Assembly (NCBI GenBank): GCA_964510375.1
Contig: CAZEBR010000032.1
Location: forward strand, 1 to 16,726
Source of the DNA: CAYLJV01 sp964510375
GTDB taxonomy: Archaea > Hadarchaeota > Hadarchaeia > Hadarchaeales > JAGGTB01
DNA: 16,726 nucleotides
Reading direction: 5' to 3'
Part shown: positions 6,155 through 15,103 of the stretch, one piece after another
How the letters are laid out: each line of letters begins with the position of its first letter
Numbering within the stretch: position 1 is the stretch's first letter
The notes under the pieces: model-generated
Seen by the model: only the letters and a program-made list of their open reading frames with translations
Told to the model about the DNA's origin: nothing
Databases searched by the model: none
Made by a program: the position numbers and the translations under genes

Positions 6155-6874
6155 TCACCAAATCAAGGTGACTTCCTCTATCCTCCATTTCGGATATTCT
6201 GTAAAGTCCATGCCACTATATTCCTCTATCAAATCCCAGTAATATTCTCCTTCTTCCAGATTTTTCATGATTACATCGTTCTGAGGTTCCACGTACACGA
6301 TCTCCTCGTCGGCAGTGTCGAAAGCGACCAGAGCATGGGCGTAAGTCTTCGAGGAGTATTCGCCACGCTCGCTCAGCTCCCTGTAGATTATCCTAACGAA
6401 TCCCGACATGAGTCCCTCATCCATTGCGTGATCTATCACCTGCTCGGTGTAGTCGAAACAGTTGAATTCTTTCTCGTCATATTCGTTTAAGTCAGTCCCG
6501 TCCTTTTCGATGAAAGATTTCACTTCGGAGAACGTCGGTGCGTGGAGTTCGAACCGGTTCCCCTCCTTTAGGGTCTCGAGCTCGCTCTTGACTCTTGAAA
6601 AGTTGTCCACAAGATTTTCGTATTCCGCTCTTTCCGCCTCGAGGTTTTCCTCCAGGTTGGTCTTTAACCTTTCTAGCTCTTCGTAGTTCTCCAAAAGGGA
6701 CTGGTTGTAGGATTTGAGCTGGGAGTATTCACTTTCTATAGCATTGATATTTTCCCTCAGGTCATGAACCTCGCCGCTGTAGTGAAGAAAAGCGCCGGTC
6801 AAACCTATCCCCAGAGTTACCGTAGAAACTGCCAGCACGGCAACTATAGCTGATATGCCTTTTTCGTTCGACAT
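6155..6874 (-). CDS. Membrane-anchored coiled-coil protein with transglutaminase-like domain
   Basis: Residues 1-33 (MSNEKGISAIVAVLAVSTVT onward) are a short polar head and one hydrophobic segment. The KG-ISAIVAVL start resembles archaeal type IV prepilin (class III) signals. Residues about 36-104 are a strongly predicted coiled coil rich in E, L, K and N. Residues about 110-239 resemble a transglutaminase/papain-like fold, with possible triad C139 (FNCFDYTEQVIDHAMDEG), H180 (YAHALVAFDTADEE) and E196 or D200 (IVYVEPQND). The domain probably faces the cell exterior and may cleave, cross-link or simply bind peptide. A GGAGGAG lies about 30 nt before the ATG, too far to serve it, with no canonical start between. 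The gene stands alone and ends at a strong inverted repeat. Confidence 0.75.
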   Translation of the reverse strand: MSNEKGISAIVAVLAVSTVTLGIGLTGAFLHYSGEVHDLRENINAIESEYSQLKSYNQSLLENYEELERLKTNLEENLEAERAEYENLVDNFSRVKSELETLKEGNRFELHAPTFSEVKSFIEKDGTDLNEYDEKEFNCFDYTEQVIDHAMDEGLMSGFVRIIYRELSERGEYSSKTYAHALVAFDTADEEIVYVEPQNDVIMKNLEEGEYYWDLIEEYSGMDFTEYPKWRIEEVTLIW

Positions 6875-7328
6875 CGGCCCTTTCTTTGTGGTTCTTTTTA
6901 CTTATCTCCTCCTTTCTGGGGACATTCCTTGGATTTTTGAGGCAGAATCGTAGAGGTCGCGGTGAGTTTCACCTTTAAGTCTAGGTGGAGGCGAGAATTG
7001 CGACACGGTATGGGATGCCGGTCTGCATGGTAAGATTGGTTGGAGGCGATTATGCTACGACGTTGGAGCGGAGCCCTAGTTTCTTTGCCTTGTGCTTCTT
7101 AACTTGTCCAGAGAAGAAAGCTTGCGTTGACGGTTCGTGCGTTTTCCTTTCTTCGAAGGAATAATTTATTAGGCCCAATTTAAATAGACCACCCAACGAG
7201 CGGAGTCTTATTCCGAAAGATTAGGATCGTTTTGACCGAAATCATGGAAAAGTTTAAAGGGAAGAACATAGAATTTCAAAAAGCGAAAATACTAAGTAGG
7301 GGAATTCTGGGATATAATGAACCTGTAG
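6875..7328. other. 454-nt stretch without a recognised gene; repeats, a hairpin and promoter-like boxes
   Basis: Two imperfect direct repeats share TGGAGGCGA (6986-6994 and 7041-7049). A third related TTGGAGCGGAG follows at about 7063-7073. A hairpin TTCCTT/AAGGAA occupies 7144-7161. A 59-codon open frame (GTG 6985, or ATG 7015, to TAA 7164) encodes a cysteine-rich peptide and overlaps these elements, with no good ribosome site. The stretch at about 6950-7165 is richer in GC than the flanks and could be an unrecognised structured RNA, but it shows no RNase P, SRP or tmRNA hallmarks. AT-rich promoter-like sequence for tRNA-Lys and rpoH follows. Confidence 0.4.
7179..7186 (+). promoter_or_regulatory. 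TATA box upstream of tRNA-Lys/RNA polymerase cluster
   Basis: TTTAAATA matches the archaeal TATA consensus well. Transcription would start near 7207-7212, producing a transcript that could run through tRNA-Lys into rpoH. A second candidate (GTTTAAAG, 7252-7259) lies closer to the tRNA. Confidence 0.45.
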
Positions 7329-7403
7329 GGGCCTGTGGCGCAGTCTGGCTAGCGCACCGGCCTTTTAAGCCGGCTGTCGCGGGTTCAAATCCCGCCGGGC
7401 CCG
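7329..7403 (+). tRNA. tRNA-Lys (anticodon TTT)
   Basis: The 75-nt cloverleaf has acceptor GGGCCTG (7329-7335) pairing with CGGGCCC (7396-7402) with one G-T pair, and discriminator G at 7403. The anticodon stem CCGGC (7357-7361) pairs with GCCGG (7369-7373) around CTTTTAA, giving anticodon TTT at 7364-7366. The T stem GCGGG/CCCGC encloses TTCAAAT. There is no encoded CCA and no intron. It is 28 nt upstream of rpoH and may be co-transcribed with it. Confidence 0.96.
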
Positions 7404-7431
7404 CTAAAAGTCACGACATGATGGGGATAAT

Positions 7432-7677
7432 TTGGCAAAAGAGAAAGGATTTGACGTAACGGAACACGAACTCGTTCCAGAGCACGAGATTTTACCAGAG
7501 GAAGAGGCAGAGGAAATGCTGGAGGAGTACGAAATTAAAGCTCATCAGCTTCCGAAGTTAAAGGAGAAGGATCCGGTGGCGAAGGCCATAGGGGCCGAGG
7601 CGGGGGATATTATAAAGATCACAAGAGATAGTGCTACGGCAGGAAAGTCCGTAGCTTACAGACTTGTAATTGGGTGA
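7432..7677 (+). CDS. rpoH: DNA-directed RNA polymerase subunit H
   Basis: The 81-residue product is the archaeal counterpart of the C-terminal domain of eukaryotic Rpb5, a small jaw subunit of RNA polymerase. The diagnostic stretch HELVPEHEILPEEEAEEML is present, followed by YEIKAHQLPKLKEKDPVAKA and the terminal GDIIKITRDSATAGKSVAYR. The length is typical. The start is TTG, supported by GGGGAT a few bases upstream and by the usual N terminus just ahead of FDVTEHELVPEHE. It opens the polymerase operon, seven nt before rpoB. Confidence 0.96.
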   Translation: MAKEKGFDVTEHELVPEHEILPEEEAEEMLEEYEIKAHQLPKLKEKDPVAKAIGAEAGDIIKITRDSATAGKSVAYRLVIG

Positions 7678-7684
7678 AATGTGA

Positions 7685-10600
7685 ATGGATACTTGGACGC
7701 CGCTGAAAAAGTTCTTTGAAGAAAAGGGCCTCGTGAGGCAACACTTGGACTCATATAACGAGTTCATAGATCAGGGCCTACAGAGGGTCATCGACAACCA
7801 TGGGGACCGCGAGGACGGCGGCTGGATCGAACTGGATATCGAAGGATTTGATGTGAAGCTGGGGGACATCAGGGTAGGAAAGCCATCCGTGAGGGAGGCG
7901 GACGGTTCGCATCCCAAGATTACACCCAATGAAGCCAGACTCAGAAATCTGAATTATTCTGCTCCGCTTTATCTTTACATGTCTCCGGTCATCGATGGTC
8001 AGGAGAGGGAGCCCCAGGAAGTGTACATCGGAGATCTGCCCGTGATGGTCGGATCCAAGATCTGTACCCTGAGCGAAATGTCAGAGGAAGATAAAATAGA
8101 AGCCGGCGAAGATCCCCTCGACCCCGGCGGATACTTCGTGGTCAACGGCACGGAGAGAGTTCTCGTTACGCAAGAGGATTTGGCATCGAACCGTATTTTG
8201 GTAGAACGCGGCGGACGCGGTGAAACTCAGGTTGCAAAGGTCTTTTCTTCTCGCCAAGGATTCCGTGCTCTCGCCGTCGTCGAGAGGAAGAAGGACGCCC
8301 TAATTCACGTTTCATTGCCTTCCGTTCCCGGTAACATTCCCTTTGTCGTCATGATGCGCGCTTTAGGACTTGAAAGCGACAAGGAAATCGTGAACGCCGT
8401 GTCGGAGGACCCGGAAATTTCTAAGGAATTTATAGAAAACCTTCAGGAAGACACCGGAGTAAAGACTCAGGAGGAAGCTCTCGACTACATCGGCAAGAGG
8501 GTTGCCCGGGGTCAGACCAGGGATTACCGAATAGAGAGGGCCGCTTCAGTTCTGGACAAGTACCTTCTGCCCCACATCGGAAACGACAAGGATGTCTGGA
8601 TCAGCAAAGCTTACTATCTGGGCAGGATGGCGGAGAGGACGATCGAGCTGGCGCTTGACAGAAGGGGAGTGGATGATAAGGATCACTATTCAAACAAACG
8701 GCTGAAGCTGGCTGGCGATCTCATAGAGAACGTTTTCCGCCTGGCGTTCATCAAGCTCGCTCGCGATATTAAGTATCAGCTTGAAAGGGCCGAGTCCCGT
8801 GGAAGGGAGCCCAACGTCAAGACGGCTGCCCGGGCTGACGTCCTTACCGAGAGAATCAGGCACGCGTTGGCGACCGGTAACTGGCCGGGAGGTCGTACAG
8901 GGGTTAGCCAGCTCCTGGAGAGGACCAATTATATCGGAACGCTATCTCATCTCAGGCGTGTAGTTTCACCGCTCAGCAGGTCTAGGCCTCACTTCGAGGC
9001 GAGGGACCTTCATCCCACTCACTGGGGCAGGATATGTCCGAACGAGACCCCCGAAGGGCCAAACTGTGGTTTGGTCAAGAACTTTGCCCTGTCCGCCTTG
9101 GTTTCTACGGGCGCCGATGAGGACAATGTGGATAAGTCGCTCCGAAACTTGGGTGTAAAGGAAATTGAGAAGGGGGCTGAATGGGAGGGTCAAACCGCCG
9201 TTTACCACAACGGAAAGTTGCTGGGTCCGGTCGAAGACGGTGCGGAATTCGTCCGAATGGTACGAGAGGAGAGGAGAAACGGTAACGTTAGCGACCAAGT
9301 CAACATCACTCACTATCCCGATACCAACGAAATCGTCGTGAACTCCTATCCGGGCCGAAACAGAAGACCACTGATAGTCGTCAATGACGGCAAGCTCGAG
9401 CTCACCGAAGATATCGTACAAAAGCTTGAAGATGACGAGTTGGGTTGGGACGATCTGATTGAAATGGGCGTCGTCGAATACTTGGACGCGGAAGAAGAAG
9501 AGAATGCTTACGTCGCGGTTAATCCCGAGGATGTTACGGAAGATCACACTCATCTTGAACTCGATCCCGTAGGTATTTTGGGTATAAGTGCCGCTCTGGT
9601 TCCTTACGCCGAGCACAACCAGTCGCCCCGAAACACTTACGGAGCAAACATGGCCAAGCAGGGCCTTGGCCTGCCGACTTCTAATTTCCAGAAGAGGGTG
9701 GATACACGCGCCCACCTGCTTCATTATCCTCAGGAATCCATCGTGAAGACGAAGATAATGGACGTCATGAATTACAACGAGAGACCCTCTTGTCAAAACT
9801 TCGTCGTCGCATTGATGTCTTACGAGGGTTACAACATGGAGGACGCTATTATAATGAACAAGGATTCCATCGACAGAGGCTTGGCTAGGTCGACCTTCTA
9901 CAGGCTGTACGAAACGGAAGAGTCCAGGTATCCCGGAGGGCAACTGGACAGGCTCGAGAAACCGAGTGAAGAGATTCGAGGTTATGCTGAGGAAGAGCTT
10001 TACCGAAATCTGGACGACGACGGTCTGATACTTCCGGGTTCCGAGGTCAAAGGGAAGGACGTTTTGATAGGTAAGACCAGCCCGCCTAGGTTCCTCGAGG
10101 AAACCGACGAATTTGGAATGGGAATGCAGCACGCTCGAAGGGAGAGTTCCGAGAGGATGCGACCTAACGAGGAAGGCGTTGTCGACATGTCCCTGTTGAC
10201 CGAAAACGTGGATGGGGATAAGCTCGCACGAGTGAGGGTGAGGGATCTAAGAGTCCCTGAAATAGGGGACAAATTCGCTTCCAGACACGGGCAGAAGGGA
10301 GTTATCGGAATGGTCGTGCCCGGTGCCGATATGCCATTCACGGAGAGCGGGGTTTCACCCGATATCATTCTTAATCCTCATGCAATTCCCTCCAGGATGA
10401 CCGTCGGACAGTTGCTCGAGATGATGGCCGGAAAGGCCGGGTCAATCAGGGGCGAACAGATCGATGGGAGTCCGTTTGGCGGTACTTCGGAGGAGGAGCT
10501 GAAGAAAATCCTTAAGGAGCATGGGTTCAAGCAGACCGGTGAAGAGACGATGTACGATGGTAAAACCGGAAGGAAGCTTAAAGCCCAGATATTTATGGGA

Positions 10601-11002
10601 GTATGCCACTACAGAAAGCTACATCACATGGTTGCGGATAAGATTCACGCTAGGGCGCGAGGACCTTACCAGATGCTGGCCAGACAGCCCACGGAGGGTA
10701 GGGCCAGGGAAGGAGGCCTCAGGTTCGGAGAAATGGAACGTGACTGTCTGATTGGACACGGGGCTGCCCGACTGCTGAAGGACAGGCTTTTGGATTCCTC
10801 GGACAGGTACACGGCAAAGGTCTGCGAAGATTGTGGCAACTTTGCCGTTCACGACGAACGAAGAAATCAAACTTACTGCCCGGTGTGCGGCGATGAGTCC
10901 GAGATAAACGAGGTAGAAACCTCTTACGCTTTCAAACTACTGCTCGACGAGCTGAGGTCCATGTGTATAGCGCCCAGATTAGGATTAAAAGATAGAGCTT
11001 GA
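7685..11002 (+). CDS. rpoB: DNA-directed RNA polymerase subunit B (unsplit)
   Basis: This is the second-largest catalytic subunit, homologous to eukaryotic Rpb2 and bacterial beta. At 1105 residues it covers both halves that are separate genes (B'' and B') in many methanogens and haloarchaea. Family landmarks are ETPEGPNCG (454-462), GYNMEDAIIMNKDSIDRG in the middle, GDKFASRHGQKG (861-872, with basic residues near the active site) and HAIPSRMTVGQLLEMMAGK. A C-terminal zinc site is formed by C1047, C1050, C1065 and C1068. ATG is preceded by a GGTGA-type site within the rpoH stop region. It overlaps the TTG start of rpoA1, or lies 8 nt before that gene's ATG. The frame is intact. Confidence 0.98.
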   Translation: MDTWTPLKKFFEEKGLVRQHLDSYNEFIDQGLQRVIDNHGDREDGGWIELDIEGFDVKLGDIRVGKPSVREADGSHPKITPNEARLRNLNYSAPLYLYMSPVIDGQEREPQEVYIGDLPVMVGSKICTLSEMSEEDKIEAGEDPLDPGGYFVVNGTERVLVTQEDLASNRILVERGGRGETQVAKVFSSRQGFRALAVVERKKDALIHVSLPSVPGNIPFVVMMRALGLESDKEIVNAVSEDPEISKEFIENLQEDTGVKTQEEALDYIGKRVARGQTRDYRIERAASVLDKYLLPHIGNDKDVWISKAYYLGRMAERTIELALDRRGVDDKDHYSNKRLKLAGDLIENVFRLAFIKLARDIKYQLERAESRGREPNVKTAARADVLTERIRHALATGNWPGGRTGVSQLLERTNYIGTLSHLRRVVSPLSRSRPHFEARDLHPTHWGRICPNETPEGPNCGLVKNFALSALVSTGADEDNVDKSLRNLGVKEIEKGAEWEGQTAVYHNGKLLGPVEDGAEFVRMVREERRNGNVSDQVNITHYPDTNEIVVNSYPGRNRRPLIVVNDGKLELTEDIVQKLEDDELGWDDLIEMGVVEYLDAEEEENAYVAVNPEDVTEDHTHLELDPVGILGISAALVPYAEHNQSPRNTYGANMAKQGLGLPTSNFQKRVDTRAHLLHYPQESIVKTKIMDVMNYNERPSCQNFVVALMSYEGYNMEDAIIMNKDSIDRGLARSTFYRLYETEESRYPGGQLDRLEKPSEEIRGYAEEELYRNLDDDGLILPGSEVKGKDVLIGKTSPPRFLEETDEFGMGMQHARRESSERMRPNEEGVVDMSLLTENVDGDKLARVRVRDLRVPEIGDKFASRHGQKGVIGMVVPGADMPFTESGVSPDIILNPHAIPSRMTVGQLLEMMAGKAGSIRGEQIDGSPFGGTSEEELKKILKEHGFKQTGEETMYDGKTGRKLKAQIFMGVCHYRKLHHMVADKIHARARGPYQMLARQPTEGRAREGGLRFGEMERDCLIGHGAARLLKDRLLDSSDRYTAKVCEDCGNFAVHDERRNQTYCPVCGDESEINEVETSYAFKLLLDELRSMCIAPRLGLKDRA

Positions 11003-13618
11003 GTGATAAAATGCCAGAAGTATCAAAAGCAATAGATGAAGTCGAATTCGGTTTACTAGCTCCCGAGGAAATTCGGGACTTGTCAGTAGCTCGGATAGTC
11101 ACCGCCGACACATACGACGAGGACGGTTATCCCATCGAGAAAGGTTTAATGGACCCTCGACTGGGCGTAATTGATCCAGGTCTCAGGTGCAGGACTTGCG
11201 GGAAGAGATCCGGTGTCTGTCCGGGACACTTCGGCCGAGTCGAACTGGCACGCCCGGTGATACACGTCGGATTTTCTAGGACCATTTACAACTGCCTGAG
11301 GGCCACTTGCGGGAAGTGCGGCAGGATACTTCTTTCGGAGGATAAGCTCGAGAGGTACAGGGATAAAATGAGAGACGCGGAGGAGATGGCCCAGTCTTGG
11401 GAGGATTACGCCAAGAGAATTATCAGACGGGCGTACAAGCGGGATGAATGTCCGCACTGTGGCGCCGAGCAGGGAAAGATAGACTTTGACAAACCCACCA
11501 CCTACCACGAAGATGACAAGCGTTTGACTCCCAGCGACGTGCGAAGGAGGCTTGAAGACATACCCGATTCTGACGTCCGCTTGCTGGGGCTCGATCCCGA
11601 GGTCGCCAGGCCGGAGTGGATGGTTTTGACGGTACTTCCGGTTCCGCCGGTTACGGTAAGGCCCAGTATAACTCTGGAAACGGGGGTGCGCTCGGAGGAC
11701 GATCTCACTCACAAGCTTGTGGACGTAATTAGAATCAACCAGCGCTTGAGCGAGAACCTCGAAGCTGGAGCTCCTCATCTTATTATTGAAGATCTTTGGG
11801 AACTGTTACAATATCATGTTACTACGTTCTTCACGAACGAGGTGTCGGGAATTCCGCCCGCCAGGCACAGGTCTGGGAGAAACCTCAGAACCCTAGCTCA
11901 AAGGCTGAAGGGGAAGGAAGGCCGGTTCCGTGGAAATCTTTCCGGAAAGAGGGTCGACTTCTCGGCCAGAACTGTCATTTCTCCGGATCCTCGTATAAGC
12001 ATAAACGAGATCGGAGTTCCTGAGTACGTGGCNNNNNNNNNNGGTCCGTACACTCATCAGAAGGGGTCCCGATAACCATCCGGGTGCGACTTCGCTAGAA
12101 AGTCCGGACGGCAATAGGTTCGATCTTAGATATGCGGACAGGGAAGAACTGGCCAATATGATCGAGCCAGGATACGAGATCGAGCGACACTTGAAGGACG
12201 GTGACGTAGTTCTTTTCAACAGGCAACCTTCACTTCACCGAATGTCGATCATGGCCCACGAGGTCAAGGTCATGCCGGGTCAGACGTTCAGGCTTAATCT
12301 CGCCGTCTGTCCTCCGTATAACGCGGACTTCGACGGCGACGAGATGAATCTACATCTTCCGCAGAGCAAGGATGCTCAGGCAGAGGCAAAGACTTTGATG
12401 AGGGTTCAAGAACAGATTCTCTCGCCTCGTTTCGGCGCTCCGATTATCGGCGGAATTCAAGATCATATCACGGGTCTTTACCTGCTTACCCAGAGCGGAT
12501 TCAGTCTCGACAAGGAGGATGCCCAACAGGTTCTCTCAGATGCCGGGATAGACCCGGAGCTTCCGGAGCCCTCCGGAGTGGAAGACGGAGAGGAGTACTG
12601 GACGGGCAAGGATATATTCAGCATGTTCCTTCCCGATGATCTGGACCTTTCCTACAAGGCCAACATATGCGATGTTGGCGGAGATTGCGAAGACTGCGAC
12701 AGGTGGGACGGCGAAGAGTGCGAGATAGATGCCTACGTCGAGATCAGGGGAGGCAAGCTTGAAAAGGGTGTAATCGACTCCGCCTCATACGAGGCCTTGG
12801 GTGACTGCTACGTTCTGGACAGAATTATTAAGGATCACGGCACCGACGCCGCCAGAAAGTTCCTAAACGATACGACTAGACTTGCCATCTCCGTCATCAA
12901 GAAGTTTGGATTTACCACGAGTCTCAATGACGAAGAAATATCCAAGGAAGCCCGAGAGGAAATTAGGGAGGTTCTCGACGATGCAAAGCAAGAAGTCCAG
13001 GATTTGATCGGCGAATATGAGAGCGGAGAACTGGAACAGATGCCGGGAAGATCTCTGAAGGAAACTCTAGAGAGCCGCATAATGGAGGTACTGGCCGAGA
13101 CTCGGGACCAGGCCGGTAGGATTGCCGAGCAACATCTGGGTCTCGACAACGATGCGGTCGTGATGGCGAGGACCGGCGCCCGTGGTAGCATGCTCAATCT
13201 CACTCAGATGACCGGTTGTGTGGGCCAACAGTCCGTCAGGGGAGAGAGGCCCTCGCGAGGTTACGAGGGAAGATCACTTTCACATTTCAAGGCAGGAGAT
13301 TTGAGTGCAGAAGCTAAAGGCTTCGCACGCTCCAGTTATAAGGAGGGACTCGATCCCACCGAGTTCTTTTTCCACGCCATGGGTGGGAGAGAGGGTCTGG
13401 TCGACACCGCCGTCCGAACGGCTCAGAGTGGTTACATGCAGAGACGGCTGATTAACGCCCTCCAGGACATCAGAGTCGAACACGACGGAACTGTTCGAGA
13501 CGATCACGGAAATATCGTCCAGTTCAAGTACGGTGAGGATAATGTGGACCCGGCCAGGAGCGACAAGGGCAAGGCGGTTAATATAGATCATATAATTGAA
13601 AATGTTGTTGAAGATTAG
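10999..13618 (+). CDS. rpoA1: DNA-directed RNA polymerase subunit A' (interrupted by an assembly gap)
   Basis: This is the N-terminal part of the largest subunit and holds the catalytic centre. Zinc ligands C64, C67, C74 and H77 and a second set (C104, C107, C151, C154) are visible. The absolutely conserved NADFDGD, whose aspartates bind the catalytic Mg, is at 12320-12340. The bridge-helix region GREGLVDTAVRTAQSGYMQR lies near the end. Ten Ns (12033-12042) break the reading frame. Downstream it resumes at GTC 12044 with VRTLIRRGPDNHPGA, so one gene is present, not two. Residues homologous to KELTVPE-x-VT-x-WNIE are missing in the gap. TTG 10999 overlaps rpoB, and ATG 11011 is an equally good start, preceded by GTGAT. 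Confidence 0.95.
12033..12042. other. Assembly gap (10 Ns) inside rpoA1
   Basis: The run of exactly ten N is a scaffold placeholder. The codon before it (GCN, 12031) and the codon after it (GTC, 12044) are in different frames if ten bases are assumed. The real gap must be a multiple of three, and by comparison with the family it is about 45-51 bases. Confidence 0.9.
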
Positions 13619-13629
13619 GTGAGATGAAT

Positions 13630-14811
13630 ATGGAAGGAGTAGCGAAAGAGACGATCAAATCTAAAGTCGACGAACTTGAAGATGAGCTACCTCCAAAACT
13701 ATTGGCGGACTTGGAGAATAAACTCGTCCAGTTGAGTGAGGAGAAGGAACTTACTCAGGATCAGATTGATGAGATAATTGAAAGAACCATGGAATCCTAC
13801 GAGGATTCTATAGTGCAACCCGGGGAGGCAGTCGGTACAGTCGCTGCCCAATCGATAGGTGAACCCGGCACTCAGATGACTCTCAGGACTTTCCATCATG
13901 CGGGAGTTGCCGAACTCGACGTCACTCTGGGTCTCCCTAGATTGATCGAGATAGTGGACGCCCGCAGGACCCCTGACAACCTGCTCATGGAAATTCACCT
14001 CAAGGAGGAATATGCTCGGGAAAGGGAGAAAGCCCGAGATTTTGCTCAGAAGATTGAAATGCTCACTTTAGAGGATGCGGTCACGAGGACAGAGACCGAT
14101 TTGATAAATATGGAGTTTGTGATGAACTTGGATAGGGATCAGCTTCAAATGAAGGATATGAAGCCCAGCGACGTTAAGGAGATTTTACAGGATGAGCTGG
14201 ACACTGAAGTCATCGCTCAAGGTTTCAAGCTCCGAGTAAAACCCGAAAGCCCCTCTCCCCCGGACCTTAGGCGAATTGTAGCCAAGGCCAAAGAAATCCA
14301 CCTTGGAGGGGTCGAGGGTATCGAAAGAGTCGTCGTGAAGGCCGAAGAAGAGGGTTACGTCGTTTATACGGAGGGCACTAATCTATCCGAAATCCTCCCC
14401 ATGCCGGAAGTTGATGCTAGCAAAACTTCGTCCAATCATATTAGAGAAATCGAAGAAGTTCTGGGTATAGAAGCGGCTAGAAATTCCATTATGAACGAAG
14501 CCTTGGATACCTTGGAAGAGCAGGGCCTCGACGTCGATACACGACACATAATGCTGGTTGCCGATGCAATGACTAACACCGGCGAGATTAGGCAGATAGG
14601 AAGGCATGGAATAAGTGGAGAGAAAGCGAGCGTGTTGGCACGTGCCGCTTTCGAGGTCACCGTGAAACATTTGCTCCAAGCCAGTTCCAGAGGAGAAACG
14701 GATAAGCTGGATGGAGTTGTTGAAAACGTTATTGCAGGCCAGCCTGTGCCTCTTGGAACAGGAACGGTAGAATTGGAGATGTCGGGGGGAGACAAGAGTG
14801 GAAGTGAATGA
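13630..14811 (+). CDS. rpoA2: DNA-directed RNA polymerase subunit A''
   Basis: This is the C-terminal part of the largest subunit. It contains the trigger-loop region EAVGTVAAQSIGEPGTQMTL and RTFHHAGVAELDVTLGLPRL (about residues 66-105), which closes over the incoming nucleotide. It ends with the conserved segment containing HIMLVADAMTNTGEIRQIGR and GISGEKASVLARAAFEVTVK. The frame could also open at ATG 13624, but AGGTGA (13617-13622) is one base from that codon and seven from ATG 13630, so 13630 is preferred. It follows rpoA1 by 11 nt and overlaps rpl30e by 14 nt. It is about 393 residues, normal for the family. Confidence 0.97.
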   Translation: MEGVAKETIKSKVDELEDELPPKLLADLENKLVQLSEEKELTQDQIDEIIERTMESYEDSIVQPGEAVGTVAAQSIGEPGTQMTLRTFHHAGVAELDVTLGLPRLIEIVDARRTPDNLLMEIHLKEEYAREREKARDFAQKIEMLTLEDAVTRTETDLINMEFVMNLDRDQLQMKDMKPSDVKEILQDELDTEVIAQGFKLRVKPESPSPPDLRRIVAKAKEIHLGGVEGIERVVVKAEEEGYVVYTEGTNLSEILPMPEVDASKTSSNHIREIEEVLGIEAARNSIMNEALDTLEEQGLDVDTRHIMLVADAMTNTGEIRQIGRHGISGEKASVLARAAFEVTVKHLLQASSRGETDKLDGVVENVIAGQPVPLGTGTVELEMSGGDKSGSE

Positions 14812-15103
14812 AGAATTAAATAAGTTGGAGAAAACGGGCGATTTTGTTCTCGGTTCTAAGGAGGCTTTAAAGGCTACGGAGTCCGCAAGATCAAAGTTAA
14901 CCATACTGTCTGCTACGTGCCCGCAAGATGTCGAGGAAAAACTGATGGAATTGGCGGACGATAATGACGTCCCGCTTCATTTTTACGAGGGCGGGAGTGA
15001 AGATTTGGGTTTGGCTCTTGGAAAACCTTTTTTGGTATCCGCTATGGCTGTTATTGATCCTGGAGATTCCAGCGTACTAGAGTTAGGTGGAAATTACAAA
15101 TGA
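14798..15103 (+). CDS. rpl30e: 50S ribosomal protein L30e
   Basis: A 101-residue L7Ae/L30e-fold protein of the large ribosomal subunit that binds kink-turn RNA. GDFVLGSKEALKATESARSK is the conserved first strand and helix, followed by LTILSATCPQDVEEKLMELA and VPLHFYEGGSEDLGLALGKP, with the closing strand MAVIDPGDSSVLEL. GTG start, preceded by a GGGGGGAG site. Its place between rpoA2 and nusA is standard in archaea. The ATGA overlap with nusA suggests coupled translation. Confidence 0.95.
   Translation: MEVNEELNKLEKTGDFVLGSKEALKATESARSKLTILSATCPQDVEEKLMELADDNDVPLHFYEGGSEDLGLALGKPFLVSAMAVIDPGDSSVLELGGNYK

Noticed and set aside
6950..7165. RNase P RNA or SRP RNA in the gap before tRNA-Lys
   Set aside because: Neither the GAGGAAAGTCC core of RNase P RNA nor the GGAAGGxAGCAGC core of SRP RNA occurs on either strand.
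7232..7459. A 75-codon frame on the plus strand across tRNA-Lys
   Set aside because: Its middle is simply the translated tRNA sequence, and the cloverleaf is unambiguous.
8966..10132. A 388-codon frame antisense to rpoB
   Set aside because: It lies wholly within intact, highly conserved rpoB and has no recognisable domain; it is a by-product of codon bias on the other strand.
12044..13618. A separate second gene downstream of the N run
   Set aside because: The residues on both sides belong to one continuous A' subunit; the break is the assembly gap.
14383..14904. A 173-codon frame antisense to rpoA2
   Set aside because: It is covered by rpoA2 and rpl30e on the sense strand, with no family resemblance of its own.
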